Of a DNA stretch of 64,000 nucleotides, positions 25,909 to 33,833 are shown one piece after another. Origin of the DNA: Brevibacterium marinum (GTDB lineage: Bacteria; Actinomycetota; Actinomycetes; Actinomycetales; Brevibacteriaceae). Made by a program: the position numbers and the translations under genes. The stretch covers positions 3,968,001 through 4,032,000 of the forward strand of contig NZ_JAATJN010000001.1 of the NCBI RefSeq assembly GCF_011927955.1. Reading direction: 5' to 3'. The notes beneath the pieces are model-generated. The model ran no database searches. It was not told the origin of the DNA and saw nothing but the letters and a program-made list of their open reading frames with translations. The stretch's first letter is position 1; every line of letters begins with the position of its first letter.

Positions 25909-26514
25909 CTATTCGGCCGAGGTGGCGGTGAACTGCCACTGGGCGTTCGTGCTCTGATCCTGGGTCAGTGTGTCATCGGCCGTGACCTTGAAGCACAGTG
26001 TGACGGGCGCACCCTCTGTGGCATCAGCACCGGCGGTGAGCTCGAAGCCCTGAGCACCGTCAGTGGAGCCGAGCGCTGTGCCTCCCGGGACAATCGAGGT
26101 GCCCGTCGCGTCTGCGGTACAGGAAGCGACGTCATCGACGGTGACGATTCCATAGGTCAGTGCCGCAGGATTGTCACCGCCGCCCGTGGCGTCTTCAAGG
26201 ACCACACTCGCGTCGTAGGAGGTCTCACCGTCGAGCCGGAGGACGAAGGGGGCCGCCACCGTGTCTCCGGGAGTGAGGTTGTCACCGCCGTCGAGGTCGA
26301 AGCTCAACGACGCGGCATCATCGGAGCTCTCGTGATCGGTGAAGTCGGTTCCATTGGTGCTTCCCTGCACATTGAACGAACCGGCGCCGAAGGTTCCCTC
26401 GGCCCATTCGTTGTCGGTCCAGGCGGCCAACGTCACTGCGGCTCCAACACCGAGGACGATGCCACCGGCGAGGATGGCCTTGAACTTGCGCGAGCGCGTC
26501 GGGGACTGCGTCAT
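25909..26514 (-). CDS. SipW-dependent-type secreted protein, first gene of surface operon (TasA/camelysin-like)
   Basis: This 201-aa precursor begins with a basic N-region (MTQSPTRSRKFK), a hydrophobic core and LAAWTDNEWAEGTFGAG, the SipW-type cleavage context. The mature protein is very acidic and Ser/Thr/Gly-rich with two Cys, as in secreted beta-sandwich fibre proteins. The ATG at 26514 has AAGGAG six bases upstream. As the promoter-proximal gene with the best ribosome site it may be the main subunit. A role in biofilm or surface fibres is inferred from Bacillus TasA/SipW; sequence identity cannot be judged here. Confidence 0.75.
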   Translation of the reverse strand: MTQSPTRSRKFKAILAGGIVLGVGAAVTLAAWTDNEWAEGTFGAGSFNVQGSTNGTDFTDHESSDDAASLSFDLDGGDNLTPGDTVAAPFVLRLDGETSYDASVVLEDATGGGDNPAALTYGIVTVDDVASCTADATGTSIVPGGTALGSTDGAQGFELTAGADATEGAPVTLCFKVTADDTLTQDQSTNAQWQFTATSAE

Positions 26515-26687
26515 TCTGACTCCTTGAAAAAGCACGTATGTGCACAGAACACCAGCATTGGTGACTTGATCATTATCATACAATTACTGTCGCACTAAAG
26601 TCATTTATCACATCTGTGCTTTCCAGCACAGAAATTATTCTCCACCCGAATCCAGACGATGTTGCACACAGCGGACTACGCAAGAAT
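26515..26687 (-). promoter_or_regulatory. AT-rich promoter region of the SipW operon
   Basis: This stretch is clearly lower in GC than its surroundings. An 8-bp inverted repeat with a 4-base loop (TCTGTGCT/AGCACAGA) lies at 26613-26632, and a related palindrome TGTGCACA lies nearer the first gene. These shared CTGTGC/GCACAG elements are candidate operator sites. No adjacent regulator is known. Confidence 0.45.
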
Positions 26688-26721
26688 ATGAGCGGCCCTG
26701 CGAATTCGCAGGGCCGCTCAT
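26688..26721 (-). terminator. 34-bp perfect palindrome downstream of the thiosulfate-uptake genes
   Basis: The sequence is an uninterrupted 34-base palindrome centred on GAATTC (17-bp arms with no spacer), 43 bases after the tsuB-like stop codon. In RNA it forms a very stable hairpin and fits a terminator for that operon. No T run follows. Confidence 0.65.
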
Positions 26722-26764
26722 GCGACGGGGATGCTCGAGGGAGAGAGGGGAGGCTGTCGGCCGG

Positions 26765-26989
26765 TCAGGCCTTCTGCACTGTGATCGTCCAGCTGGCGTC
26801 GCCGGTGCGGTCGAAGTGGGTCACGGGGTAGCCGTTCTCCGCCGCCCACTGGGGAATCGCCTCGGTGGCCTGGGTGCAGTCGAAGTTGATGACGAGTTCA
26901 TCGCCGTTCGTCAGCTCGCCGATCGCGTCCTTGGCCTCGACCAGGGGGAACGGGCAGACGAGTCCGTTTGTCTCCAGTACCTGTTTCAT
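26765..26989 (-). CDS. tsuB: TusA-family sulfurtransferase, TsuB-like thiosulfate-uptake partner
   Basis: This 74-aa SirA/TusA-fold protein carries the family motif LVCPFPLVEA, whose Cys11 is the persulfide carrier. Its ATG overlaps the stop of the YeeE-family permease (ATGA), so the two are made together. In the TsuA-TsuB system this cytoplasmic protein is required for thiosulfate uptake and probably accepts its sulfane sulfur. Gene order and the CPxP motif support the call. A 34-bp palindrome follows as likely terminator. Confidence 0.82.
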   Translation of the reverse strand: MKQVLETNGLVCPFPLVEAKDAIGELTNGDELVINFDCTQATEAIPQWAAENGYPVTHFDRTGDASWTITVQKA

Positions 26990-28041
26990 ACGCTCCTGCT
27001 CTCTGCAGGCTGCGCGGCCGCTGACCGCGCTCCCGACTTGATGGTGAATTTCGCGGCGACTCCTGCGCCGACGATCATGAAGAAGGTCGCGACCCAGCCC
27101 TGATACTCGAACTGTGCGGTCGAGACCATGGCGTTGCCGACGGTGCATCCGCCGGCGATCGCCGCACCGACGCCCATGCCGACTCCGCCGAAGATCGATT
27201 TGACCACGGTGCCCTGATCGGGAACCCGAATCCGGAATTCGCCCGAGGCCTTCGCCGCGATGAACGAGCCGACGAGGATGCCGATGACGAGCATGACGCC
27301 CCAATCCACGAGCGAAGCGTCGCCGGTGGCCAGGTAGCCCGTCAGGTTCGCCGAGGGTGTGGTGATCCCCAGGCCCGAGTTGCGCCCCGTTGCCGCCGAC
27401 AGCGGCCAGGCGATCGTGGCGATGATGCCGATGACCACGGCCGTGGCGAACGGATTCCAGCGCTTCTCCGTGAGAAGGTGGGCCAGGCCCTTCTTCAGCG
27501 GCGGCAGGGTCGCCAGAGGAGTCGTGTTCTTGCGGTTGTGATGGACCGCGACCCAGACGGCGATCGCCGACAGGATCGCGACGAAGACCCACGGGCTCAG
27601 ACCGGTCGAAGCCTGGAGAGTCCCGCTCTCGACCGTGATCGAGCGCAGGCCCTCGGTCACCGAGGCGCCGGGGCCCAGCTTCATGACCGCAGAGGTCAGC
27701 GCATAGAAGATCAGCGCGAACCAGCTGCCGACGAGGCCCTCACCAGCTCGGTAGTAGGTGCCGGTGGCGCATCCGCCTGCGAGCACCATGGCGAAGCCGA
27801 AGATGAGGCCGCCGATGATCGTGGCCAGCCAGGGGAACGGCGAGGCCTCCAGCGTGATGACGCCCAGCGCATTGAGTCCGAACAGCCCGATCGAGTGCAC
27901 GGCGATGAGGACGATGAGCGCCGAGAACCACCGCGTGTTCCCGGTCAGAGTGAGGTCGCGGAAGGCTCCCGTGACGCAGAAACGTCCTCGCTGGAGGACG
28001 AATCCGAGTGCCAAACCGACGATCAGTCCGGTGATGATCAT
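26986..28041 (-). CDS. tsuA: YeeE/YedE-family thiosulfate transporter
   Basis: This 351-aa, roughly nine-helix membrane protein carries the three conserved Cys contexts of TsuA: RGRFCVTGAF near the N-terminus, GGCATGTYYRAGEG and GGCTVGNAM. In the characterised family these line the path along which thiosulfate is relayed through S-H-S contacts. The coupled TusA-like gene strengthens the assignment. Imported thiosulfate would feed cysteine synthesis. It is divergent from pobA across a 279-base region. Confidence 0.86.
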   Translation of the reverse strand: MIITGLIVGLALGFVLQRGRFCVTGAFRDLTLTGNTRWFSALIVLIAVHSIGLFGLNALGVITLEASPFPWLATIIGGLIFGFAMVLAGGCATGTYYRAGEGLVGSWFALIFYALTSAVMKLGPGASVTEGLRSITVESGTLQASTGLSPWVFVAILSAIAVWVAVHHNRKNTTPLATLPPLKKGLAHLLTEKRWNPFATAVVIGIIATIAWPLSAATGRNSGLGITTPSANLTGYLATGDASLVDWGVMLVIGILVGSFIAAKASGEFRIRVPDQGTVVKSIFGGVGMGVGAAIAGGCTVGNAMVSTAQFEYQGWVATFFMIVGAGVAAKFTIKSGARSAAAQPAESRSV

Positions 28042-28094
28042 TCATGAGCTTTCTGCTTGTAGTCAACTGGACGCCATGACGACTGGTGCATATG

Positions 28095-28145
28095 TTGAGC
28101 GAAATATCGCCGAGGTGGACGATGGAGTCGCTCAAACTGCACTTG
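28095..28145. promoter_or_regulatory. Widely spaced inverted repeat in the tsuA/pobA intergenic region
   Basis: TTGAGCGA at 28095-28102 is repeated as TCGCTCAA at 28138-28145 with 35 bases between. It lies nearer tsuA and could be a pair of regulator half-sites or a stem in the tsuA leader region. Confidence 0.35.
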
Positions 28146-28179
28146 GCCATAACCGCAACCCTTATTCTGCTCAACAATC

Positions 28180-28192
28180 TGACGATTCGTCA
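28180..28192. promoter_or_regulatory. Palindrome TGACGATTCGTCA, candidate pob/pca operator
   Basis: This 13-base near-perfect palindrome (6-bp arms, one central base) is flanked by direct repeats of TCAACAA, about 130 bases before the pobA start. The region is a plausible binding site for an IclR-type PcaR/PobR regulator, whose gene is not in the window. Confidence 0.4.
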
Positions 28193-28320
28193 ACAACATC
28201 GTCACGTTCCCGGAGCAATCCGCGTTCGCGTCATCCGGAATCTCATTCATTGAAAACTTCCTCGCCTTGTGTCAGTGACTGGGCGCACACTGAGAGGACG
28301 AATACGGCAAGGAGGCCCAG

Positions 28321-29505
28321 GTGCCAGAATTTCAGACCGACGTCGCGATCGTCGGAGCGGGTCCAGCGGGGCTGCTGCTCGCCCACACGCTGCACAATGC
28401 AGGGATCGACTCCGTCGTCATCGACAACCGCAGCCGCGACGAGATCGCCCACACCCACCGTGCGGGCATCCTCGAAGCGGGGTCCGTGCGCATGCTCGAG
28501 GCCGAGGGCATCGAGTCCCGGGTGCACACCGCCGGCCACCGGCACGACGGCATCGACATCCGCGTCGACGGCCTCAGCCACCCCTTCGACTTTCCTGACC
28601 TCATCGGCGAATCCGTCTGGCTCTATCCGCAGAACGAGATCTTCGTCGACCTCTCCGCTGCCCGCGAACGCACCTCACGCCCCACCTTCTACTCGGTCGC
28701 CGACACCGCGATCGGCGACATCGAGACCGAACACCCCTGGGTCACCGCAACGACCGAGGACGGCGAGGATCTGTCGATCACCGCCCGCTACGTCATCGGC
28801 TCCGACGGGTCCCGCGGCCCCTGCCGGGCGATGATTCCGGCCGAGACGAAGCAGCGCTTCTTCCACGAATACCCCTTCGCCTGGTTCGGCATCCTCTGCG
28901 AGGCACCGCCCAGCCACGAGGTGCTCATCTACTCCCGGTCCGAACACGGCTTCGCGCTCATCTCCCAGCGCAGCGAGTCCGTGCAGCGCATGTATTTCCA
29001 GACCTCCCCCGACACCGAGGTCTCCGATTGGTCCGATGACCGAATCTGGTCAGAGCTGCAGGCCAGGGTCGACGGTCCCGACGGCTTCGAACTCAAGACG
29101 GGTGCGATCATCGACAAGAACATCCTGCCCTTCCGTTCCGCCGTGACCGAGCCGATGCAGCACGGTTCCCTGTTCCTCGCCGGCGACAGCGCCCACACCG
29201 TTCCACCGACCGGAGCCAAGGGCCTCAACCTCGCGTTCGCCGACGTATCCGTGCTCGCCCCGGCCCTGATCTCGGCGCTCAGGAACTCCGACGCCGAGGC
29301 GCTGGCCGGGTACTCGCAGACCGCGACGAAACGGGTGTGGAAGGCTCAGAACTTCTCCTACCAGATGACCCGGATGCTCCACTCGGACCCGAGCCAGGAT
29401 GCCTTCGAAACGAAGCGCAGCCTCGGCGAGCTCCACTCGATCCTCGACTCCGAGCACGGCAGGCGCTACCTCGCCGAGTGCTACACGGGTTGGCCGAAGG
29501 GCTGA
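28321..29505 (+). CDS. pobA: 4-hydroxybenzoate 3-monooxygenase
   Basis: This 394-aa FAD enzyme hydroxylates 4-hydroxybenzoate to protocatechuate. GAGPAG at residues 12-17 binds FAD, RAGILEAGSVRMLE is the family-specific segment, GSDGSRGPCR is the DG motif, and GDSAHTVPPTGAKGLNLAF is the second FAD site. Length matches characterised PobA. The GTG start has AAGGAGG six bases upstream. It is the first gene of a five-gene protocatechuate operon, 45 bases before pcaH. Coenzyme preference (NADH or NADPH) is not evident. Confidence 0.93.
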   Translation: MPEFQTDVAIVGAGPAGLLLAHTLHNAGIDSVVIDNRSRDEIAHTHRAGILEAGSVRMLEAEGIESRVHTAGHRHDGIDIRVDGLSHPFDFPDLIGESVWLYPQNEIFVDLSAARERTSRPTFYSVADTAIGDIETEHPWVTATTEDGEDLSITARYVIGSDGSRGPCRAMIPAETKQRFFHEYPFAWFGILCEAPPSHEVLIYSRSEHGFALISQRSESVQRMYFQTSPDTEVSDWSDDRIWSELQARVDGPDGFELKTGAIIDKNILPFRSAVTEPMQHGSLFLAGDSAHTVPPTGAKGLNLAFADVSVLAPALISALRNSDAEALAGYSQTATKRVWKAQNFSYQMTRMLHSDPSQDAFETKRSLGELHSILDSEHGRRYLAECYTGWPKG

Positions 29506-29550
29506 ACACTTCCACGATGAACTTCCAGCACCGAGAAGAAAGGTTCGACC

Positions 29551-30351
29551 ATGGGTGCACAGAACCCCTCCGGCCCGGATGACGCGGCCGAATCGCAGCA
29601 GACCCTGTCTGCCGAAATCGAAGCGATCGAGACCGAGCACAGGAACGCCGTCGCCGCCGGCACACCAGCCGAGACGCAGCCGCGCCTCGACTACCCTCCC
29701 TACCGGTCCTCGATCCTGCGACATCCGACGAAGGACCCCCGACACACGGATCCGGAGACGATCGAACTCTTCTCCCCTGCCTTCGGCCACCGCGACCTCG
29801 CGAACCTCGAGTCGGATCTGACCGTGCAGGCCGGCGGCGAACCGATCGGCGAACGCATCAAGGTCACCGGCCGTGTCCTCGACGGCAACGGCCACCCCGT
29901 GCGCAATCAGCTCGTCGAGATCTGGCAGGCCAACTCCGCCGGACGCTATATCCACAAGCGCGACCAGCATCCGGCTCCCATCGACCCCAACTTCACGGGA
30001 GTCGGCCGCACCCTGACCGGTGATGACGGCTCCTACTCGTTCACCACGATCAAGCCCGGCCCCTACCCCTGGAAGAACCATCACAATGCGTGGCGACCGG
30101 CCCACATCCACTTCTCACTCTTCGGCTCCGAGTTCACCCAGCGCATGATCACCCAGATGTACTTCCCCGGCGATCCGCTGTTCTCACTGGACCCGATCTA
30201 CCAGTCGATCACGGACCAATCGGCCCGCGATCGCCTCGTCGCCACCTACGACCACGACATCACCGAGCACGAGTTCCTCATGGGCTACAACTGGGACATC
30301 GTGCTCACCGGAGCCAACCGCACCTGGATGGAAGAAGAGGACGATGACTGA
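29551..30351 (+). CDS. pcaH: Protocatechuate 3,4-dioxygenase beta subunit
   Basis: This 266-aa iron-binding subunit of the intradiol dioxygenase opens protocatechuate to 3-carboxy-cis,cis-muconate. Iron ligands are visible as the Tyr of KPGPYPWKN and the two His of WRPAHIHFS. The core contains RVLDGNGHPVRNQLVEIWQAN, the conserved carboxypeptidase-like sandwich strand. The N-terminal 70 residues are an extension typical of beta subunits. Its stop overlaps the pcaG start by 8 bases, giving coupled, equal synthesis of the two subunits. Confidence 0.94.
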   Translation: MGAQNPSGPDDAAESQQTLSAEIEAIETEHRNAVAAGTPAETQPRLDYPPYRSSILRHPTKDPRHTDPETIELFSPAFGHRDLANLESDLTVQAGGEPIGERIKVTGRVLDGNGHPVRNQLVEIWQANSAGRYIHKRDQHPAPIDPNFTGVGRTLTGDDGSYSFTTIKPGPYPWKNHHNAWRPAHIHFSLFGSEFTQRMITQMYFPGDPLFSLDPIYQSITDQSARDRLVATYDHDITEHEFLMGYNWDIVLTGANRTWMEEEDDD

Positions 30352-30916
30352 CGACAAGCTCACTGCGACACCCGGCCAGACCGTCGGCCCGTTCTACGGC
30401 TACGCCATGCCGTTCCCCGGCGACAACGAGCTCGTCCCCCCGGGTAAGAACGGTGCCGTCCAGCTCCACGGCTACGTCTACGACGGGGCCGGCGCCCCCA
30501 TCCCCGATGCGATCCTCGAGATCTGGCAGCCCGACGGCAACGGCACCGTCCCCCGCCGTTCGGGGTCCCTGCGCCGTGACGGATTCACCTTCACCGGCTT
30601 CGGGCGCAACGAGGTCGACCCTCAGGGGCGCTTCGTCTTCTCCACCGTTGATCCGGGGCCGACCGAGGCCGGAAAGGCATCGTTCATCAGCGTCGTCATC
30701 TTCGCTCGTGGATTGCTCAACAGGCTTTTCACCAGGATCTATCTCCCCGAGGACGCCGAAGCTCTGGCCGCGGATCCGCTGCTGGCCTCCCTCGATCCTG
30801 CGGAGAGAGATCGTCTCATCGCGACTCGTGAAGCTGACGGATCACTGCGATTCGACATACGGTTGCAGGGTGAGGACGAAACTCCGTTCCTGCGGTTCCC
30901 CGGTCACGAGGACTGA
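30344..30916 (+). CDS. pcaG: Protocatechuate 3,4-dioxygenase alpha subunit
   Basis: This 190-aa partner of PcaH shares its beta-sandwich fold (ATPGQTVGPFYGYAMPF at the N-terminus, DAILEIWQPDGNG in the core) but lacks the His iron ligands, as expected for the alpha subunit. It overlaps the end of pcaH. The active enzyme is an (alpha-beta)n complex with Fe(III). It is followed by pcaB after 54 bases. Confidence 0.93.
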   Translation: MTDDKLTATPGQTVGPFYGYAMPFPGDNELVPPGKNGAVQLHGYVYDGAGAPIPDAILEIWQPDGNGTVPRRSGSLRRDGFTFTGFGRNEVDPQGRFVFSTVDPGPTEAGKASFISVVIFARGLLNRLFTRIYLPEDAEALAADPLLASLDPAERDRLIATREADGSLRFDIRLQGEDETPFLRFPGHED

Positions 30917-30970
30917 GACGAGCGCGAGGACCGGGATATCGCGACTGCCGACCACCGGAGAGGACACATC

Positions 30971-32377
30971 ATGACCGACACCGTTGCCCATACGCGTCAC
31001 CTGTTCGCCCCCGGCGACCTGCGAGGCGCCGAGGCCATCGACGATGTCGCCCTCGTGTCCGCGCTCGGCGACGTGGAGTCCGCGTGGATCAACGCCCAGG
31101 CACATGCCGGGCTGATATCCGCCGACGCCCGCGCCGAGGCGGTGGCCGGGATCGAGGCCACCACTCGATCGCTGCTGGCCGACGCCTCCGAGATCGAAGA
31201 CCTGGCCGCAGGGTCCGAACCCGGCGGCAACCCGGTCATCCCCTTCCTCCAGGCGGTCCGTTCGCGACTCGGCGAGGATGCCTCTCGAGCCCTGCACAAG
31301 GGCCTGACCAGTCAGGATGTCTTGGATTCGGCGCTCGGGCTGCTCATGTCCCGCGTCGCCGGCCAGACCCATGCCCGCCTCGACGTCATCTGCGAACTGC
31401 TCGTCGGCCTCTCCGCGGACCACGCCTCGACCGTGTGCCTGGCCCGCACGCTGACCCAGCCGGCGCTGCCCACGACCTTCGGGCTCAAATCCGCGGCCTG
31501 GGCGTCCGAAGTCCACGAGGTTCAGAGCCTGTCCCCGCGCATCGACTACGTGCAGGTCGGCGGTGCGGCGGGCACCCGGGCCGCGATCCGCGAGTTCGCG
31601 GGGACGCAGACCGAGACACTGCTCCGCGAATTCCATGTCCAGCTGCGCGGACCGGATGCCGCACTCACCAACATTCCCGTGCCCTGGCACACCGACCGTG
31701 TGCGAGTCCTCAACTGGGCCTCCCACCTCACCCAATGCGTGACCGTCGGCGCCTCGATCGCCCGCGACGTGCTCATCGGCACCCGACCCGAGATCGGCGA
31801 GCTGAGCCTGGCCTCGACGGGCGGCTCCTCGGCGATGCCGCAGAAGCTCAATCCCACCTCGGCGGTCCTCCTCCACCGCAATGGAATGCGCGTTCCCGGC
31901 CTCATGGCCACACTGACCTCGACCGCCGCCGAAGCGATCGAAGAGCGCTCCGACGGAGCCTGGCACGCCGAATGGCCGGCACTGTCCGAGCTCATGGGCC
32001 TGGCGGTGTCCTCCCTCACCATGCTCCAGACGATGGTCGAAGGCCTCAGCGTCGACCCCGAGGCGATGCGCGGCAACGTCGAGGCCGCCAGTCCCGGGAT
32101 CTTCGCCGAGCGGCTCGCCATCGCCTTCGGCGACCGGCTGACGAAGACCGACATTCAGAACATCGTCGCCCCGAGCAATGACCCTGTGGCCGCGCTCAAG
32201 ACCGCATTGGACCAGCACCCCGCCGATGCTGCGGACGGGGACGTCGACCTCGCCGGCTTCTTCTCTCCGAAGAACTACCTCGGCGATGCCGAGGACATCC
32301 GCCAGACCATCATCGCCACCATCAACGGCCCCGAGCCCGTCTCGCCGGGCCTGCTCCCCTTCGCCTCGAGAAAGTGA
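30971..32377 (+). CDS. pcaB: 3-carboxy-cis,cis-muconate cycloisomerase
   Basis: This 468-aa member of the fumarase/aspartase superfamily lactonises 3-carboxymuconate to 4-carboxymuconolactone. The superfamily signature GGSSAMPQKLNPTSAV is intact, and LTSQDVLDSALGLLM and TLTQPALPTTFG are two other conserved active-site regions. A GGAGAGGA ribosome site precedes the ATG. It lies between pcaG and pcaL in the operon, in pathway order. Confidence 0.93.
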   Translation: MTDTVAHTRHLFAPGDLRGAEAIDDVALVSALGDVESAWINAQAHAGLISADARAEAVAGIEATTRSLLADASEIEDLAAGSEPGGNPVIPFLQAVRSRLGEDASRALHKGLTSQDVLDSALGLLMSRVAGQTHARLDVICELLVGLSADHASTVCLARTLTQPALPTTFGLKSAAWASEVHEVQSLSPRIDYVQVGGAAGTRAAIREFAGTQTETLLREFHVQLRGPDAALTNIPVPWHTDRVRVLNWASHLTQCVTVGASIARDVLIGTRPEIGELSLASTGGSSAMPQKLNPTSAVLLHRNGMRVPGLMATLTSTAAEAIEERSDGAWHAEWPALSELMGLAVSSLTMLQTMVEGLSVDPEAMRGNVEAASPGIFAERLAIAFGDRLTKTDIQNIVAPSNDPVAALKTALDQHPADAADGDVDLAGFFSPKNYLGDAEDIRQTIIATINGPEPVSPGLLPFASRK

Positions 32378-32383
32378 CCTGAC

Positions 32384-33679
32384 GTGGAACTCACCGCAAC
32401 CGTCCTTGCCACACCGATCACACCTGACACCGAGAACCCGCGCGTGCTCGTCGCCCTCCCCTCACTGGGCACCTCGGTCGGCGCACTGTGGCAGTCCGCC
32501 GCCACGCACCTCGCCGGCGTCGACCCGACGACGACCGTCATCGGCATCGACCTGCCCGGCCACGGCCGCTCGGCCCCCGTCGACGTCCCCGCGGGGACGT
32601 CCGAGGTGCCACGGCTGACGATGAGCGACCTCGCCGAGGCGGTCCTGACCACCATCGACCGGGTCCTTCCCGATGTCGCCGCGTCCTCGACGGAGACGGG
32701 CGACGCCCGGATCGTCCTGGCAGGGGACTCGATCGGCGGTGCGATCGCGCTGCAGTTGGCCCTCGACCACGGAGACCGTTTCGAACGCGCCGCCGTGTTC
32801 TGCACCGGCGCGAAGATCGGTGAGGCCGGCGGCTGGGAGGAGCGCGCGGAGGTCGTCGCGACCTCGGGCACGCCCACGCAGGTCATCGGCTCGGCCCAGC
32901 GCTGGTTCGGCGAAGGCTTCATGGATCGCGAACCCGAAGCCTCGGCCGCGCTGCTGCACTCCCTGCAGGACGCCGACCGCACCTCCTACGCCGCGCTCTG
33001 CCACGCGCTGGCCCCCTTCGACGTGCGCTCACGGCTGCCGGAGATCAACCTGCCGGTCCTCGCCGTCGCCGGATCAGAGGACCAGCCGACCCCGCCGACC
33101 AAGCTCGCGGAGATCGCCAACGGCGTCTCCGGCGCGCTCCTCGAGATCATCGAAGGTGCCGCCCACCTCGTGCCGGCAGAGGCACCCGCCGTCGTCGCCG
33201 GTCTGCTCCATGACTTCATGGACGGAAACGGCACGAGCACGGGTGGGCATGCCGCCTCGGCGGATCTGCCCACCGCTTCCGGCCCACGCGAAGCCACCCG
33301 GGATGATGTGCGCGAAGCGGGGATGGACGTGCGTCGCCAAGTCCTCTCCGACGCCCACGTCGACCGGGCGAACGAGAAGGTCGATGACTTCACGGCAGAT
33401 TTCCAGGACCTCATCACCCGTTACGCCTGGGGCGAGATCTGGACCCGTCCGGGCCTGGAGAAGCGCATGCGCTCGGCGATCACTCTCACCGCGATGATCG
33501 CCGGCGGCCACGAAGCCGAACTCGCGATGCACGTCAAGGCGGCAGTGCGCAACGGGCTGACCCGCGACGAGATCAAGGAAGTCCTGCTCCAGTCCGCCAT
33601 CTACTGCTCGGTGCCCAGCGCTAACACCGCGTTCTCCGTGGCCTCGCAGGCGCTGGCCGAGATGGACGCCGAGGGCTGA
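32384..33679 (+). CDS. pcaL: 3-oxoadipate enol-lactonase / 4-carboxymuconolactone decarboxylase fusion
   Basis: This 431-aa protein fuses two steps. Residues 1 to about 270 form an alpha/beta hydrolase with the nucleophile Ser in AGDSIGGAIAL and a late His in GAAHLVP (PcaD activity). Residues from about 310 are a carboxymuconolactone decarboxylase domain (RYAWGEIWTRPGLEKR, HVKAAVRNGLT; PcaC activity). PcaL fusions are characteristic of actinobacteria. A Thr/Ser/Gly-rich linker joins the domains. The GTG start comes 6 bases after pcaB. The product, 3-oxoadipate, needs pcaIJ and pcaF, which are not adjacent. Confidence 0.93.
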   Translation: MELTATVLATPITPDTENPRVLVALPSLGTSVGALWQSAATHLAGVDPTTTVIGIDLPGHGRSAPVDVPAGTSEVPRLTMSDLAEAVLTTIDRVLPDVAASSTETGDARIVLAGDSIGGAIALQLALDHGDRFERAAVFCTGAKIGEAGGWEERAEVVATSGTPTQVIGSAQRWFGEGFMDREPEASAALLHSLQDADRTSYAALCHALAPFDVRSRLPEINLPVLAVAGSEDQPTPPTKLAEIANGVSGALLEIIEGAAHLVPAEAPAVVAGLLHDFMDGNGTSTGGHAASADLPTASGPREATRDDVREAGMDVRRQVLSDAHVDRANEKVDDFTADFQDLITRYAWGEIWTRPGLEKRMRSAITLTAMIAGGHEAELAMHVKAAVRNGLTRDEIKEVLLQSAIYCSVPSANTAFSVASQALAEMDAEG

Positions 33680-33833
33680 GCCACCGCTGTTCAAATGGTC
33701 ACATTATGCCCTCCGGGCTATCGGCGGCCGACACTTGGGCAATAGGCTTGTTCGGTTGCGGTGAATAGCACGGTCAGACCCTGACCTCGGGCTCCATCGC
33801 TGTCCGGATAATCCCCTCAGTCGAAGGAACGAC

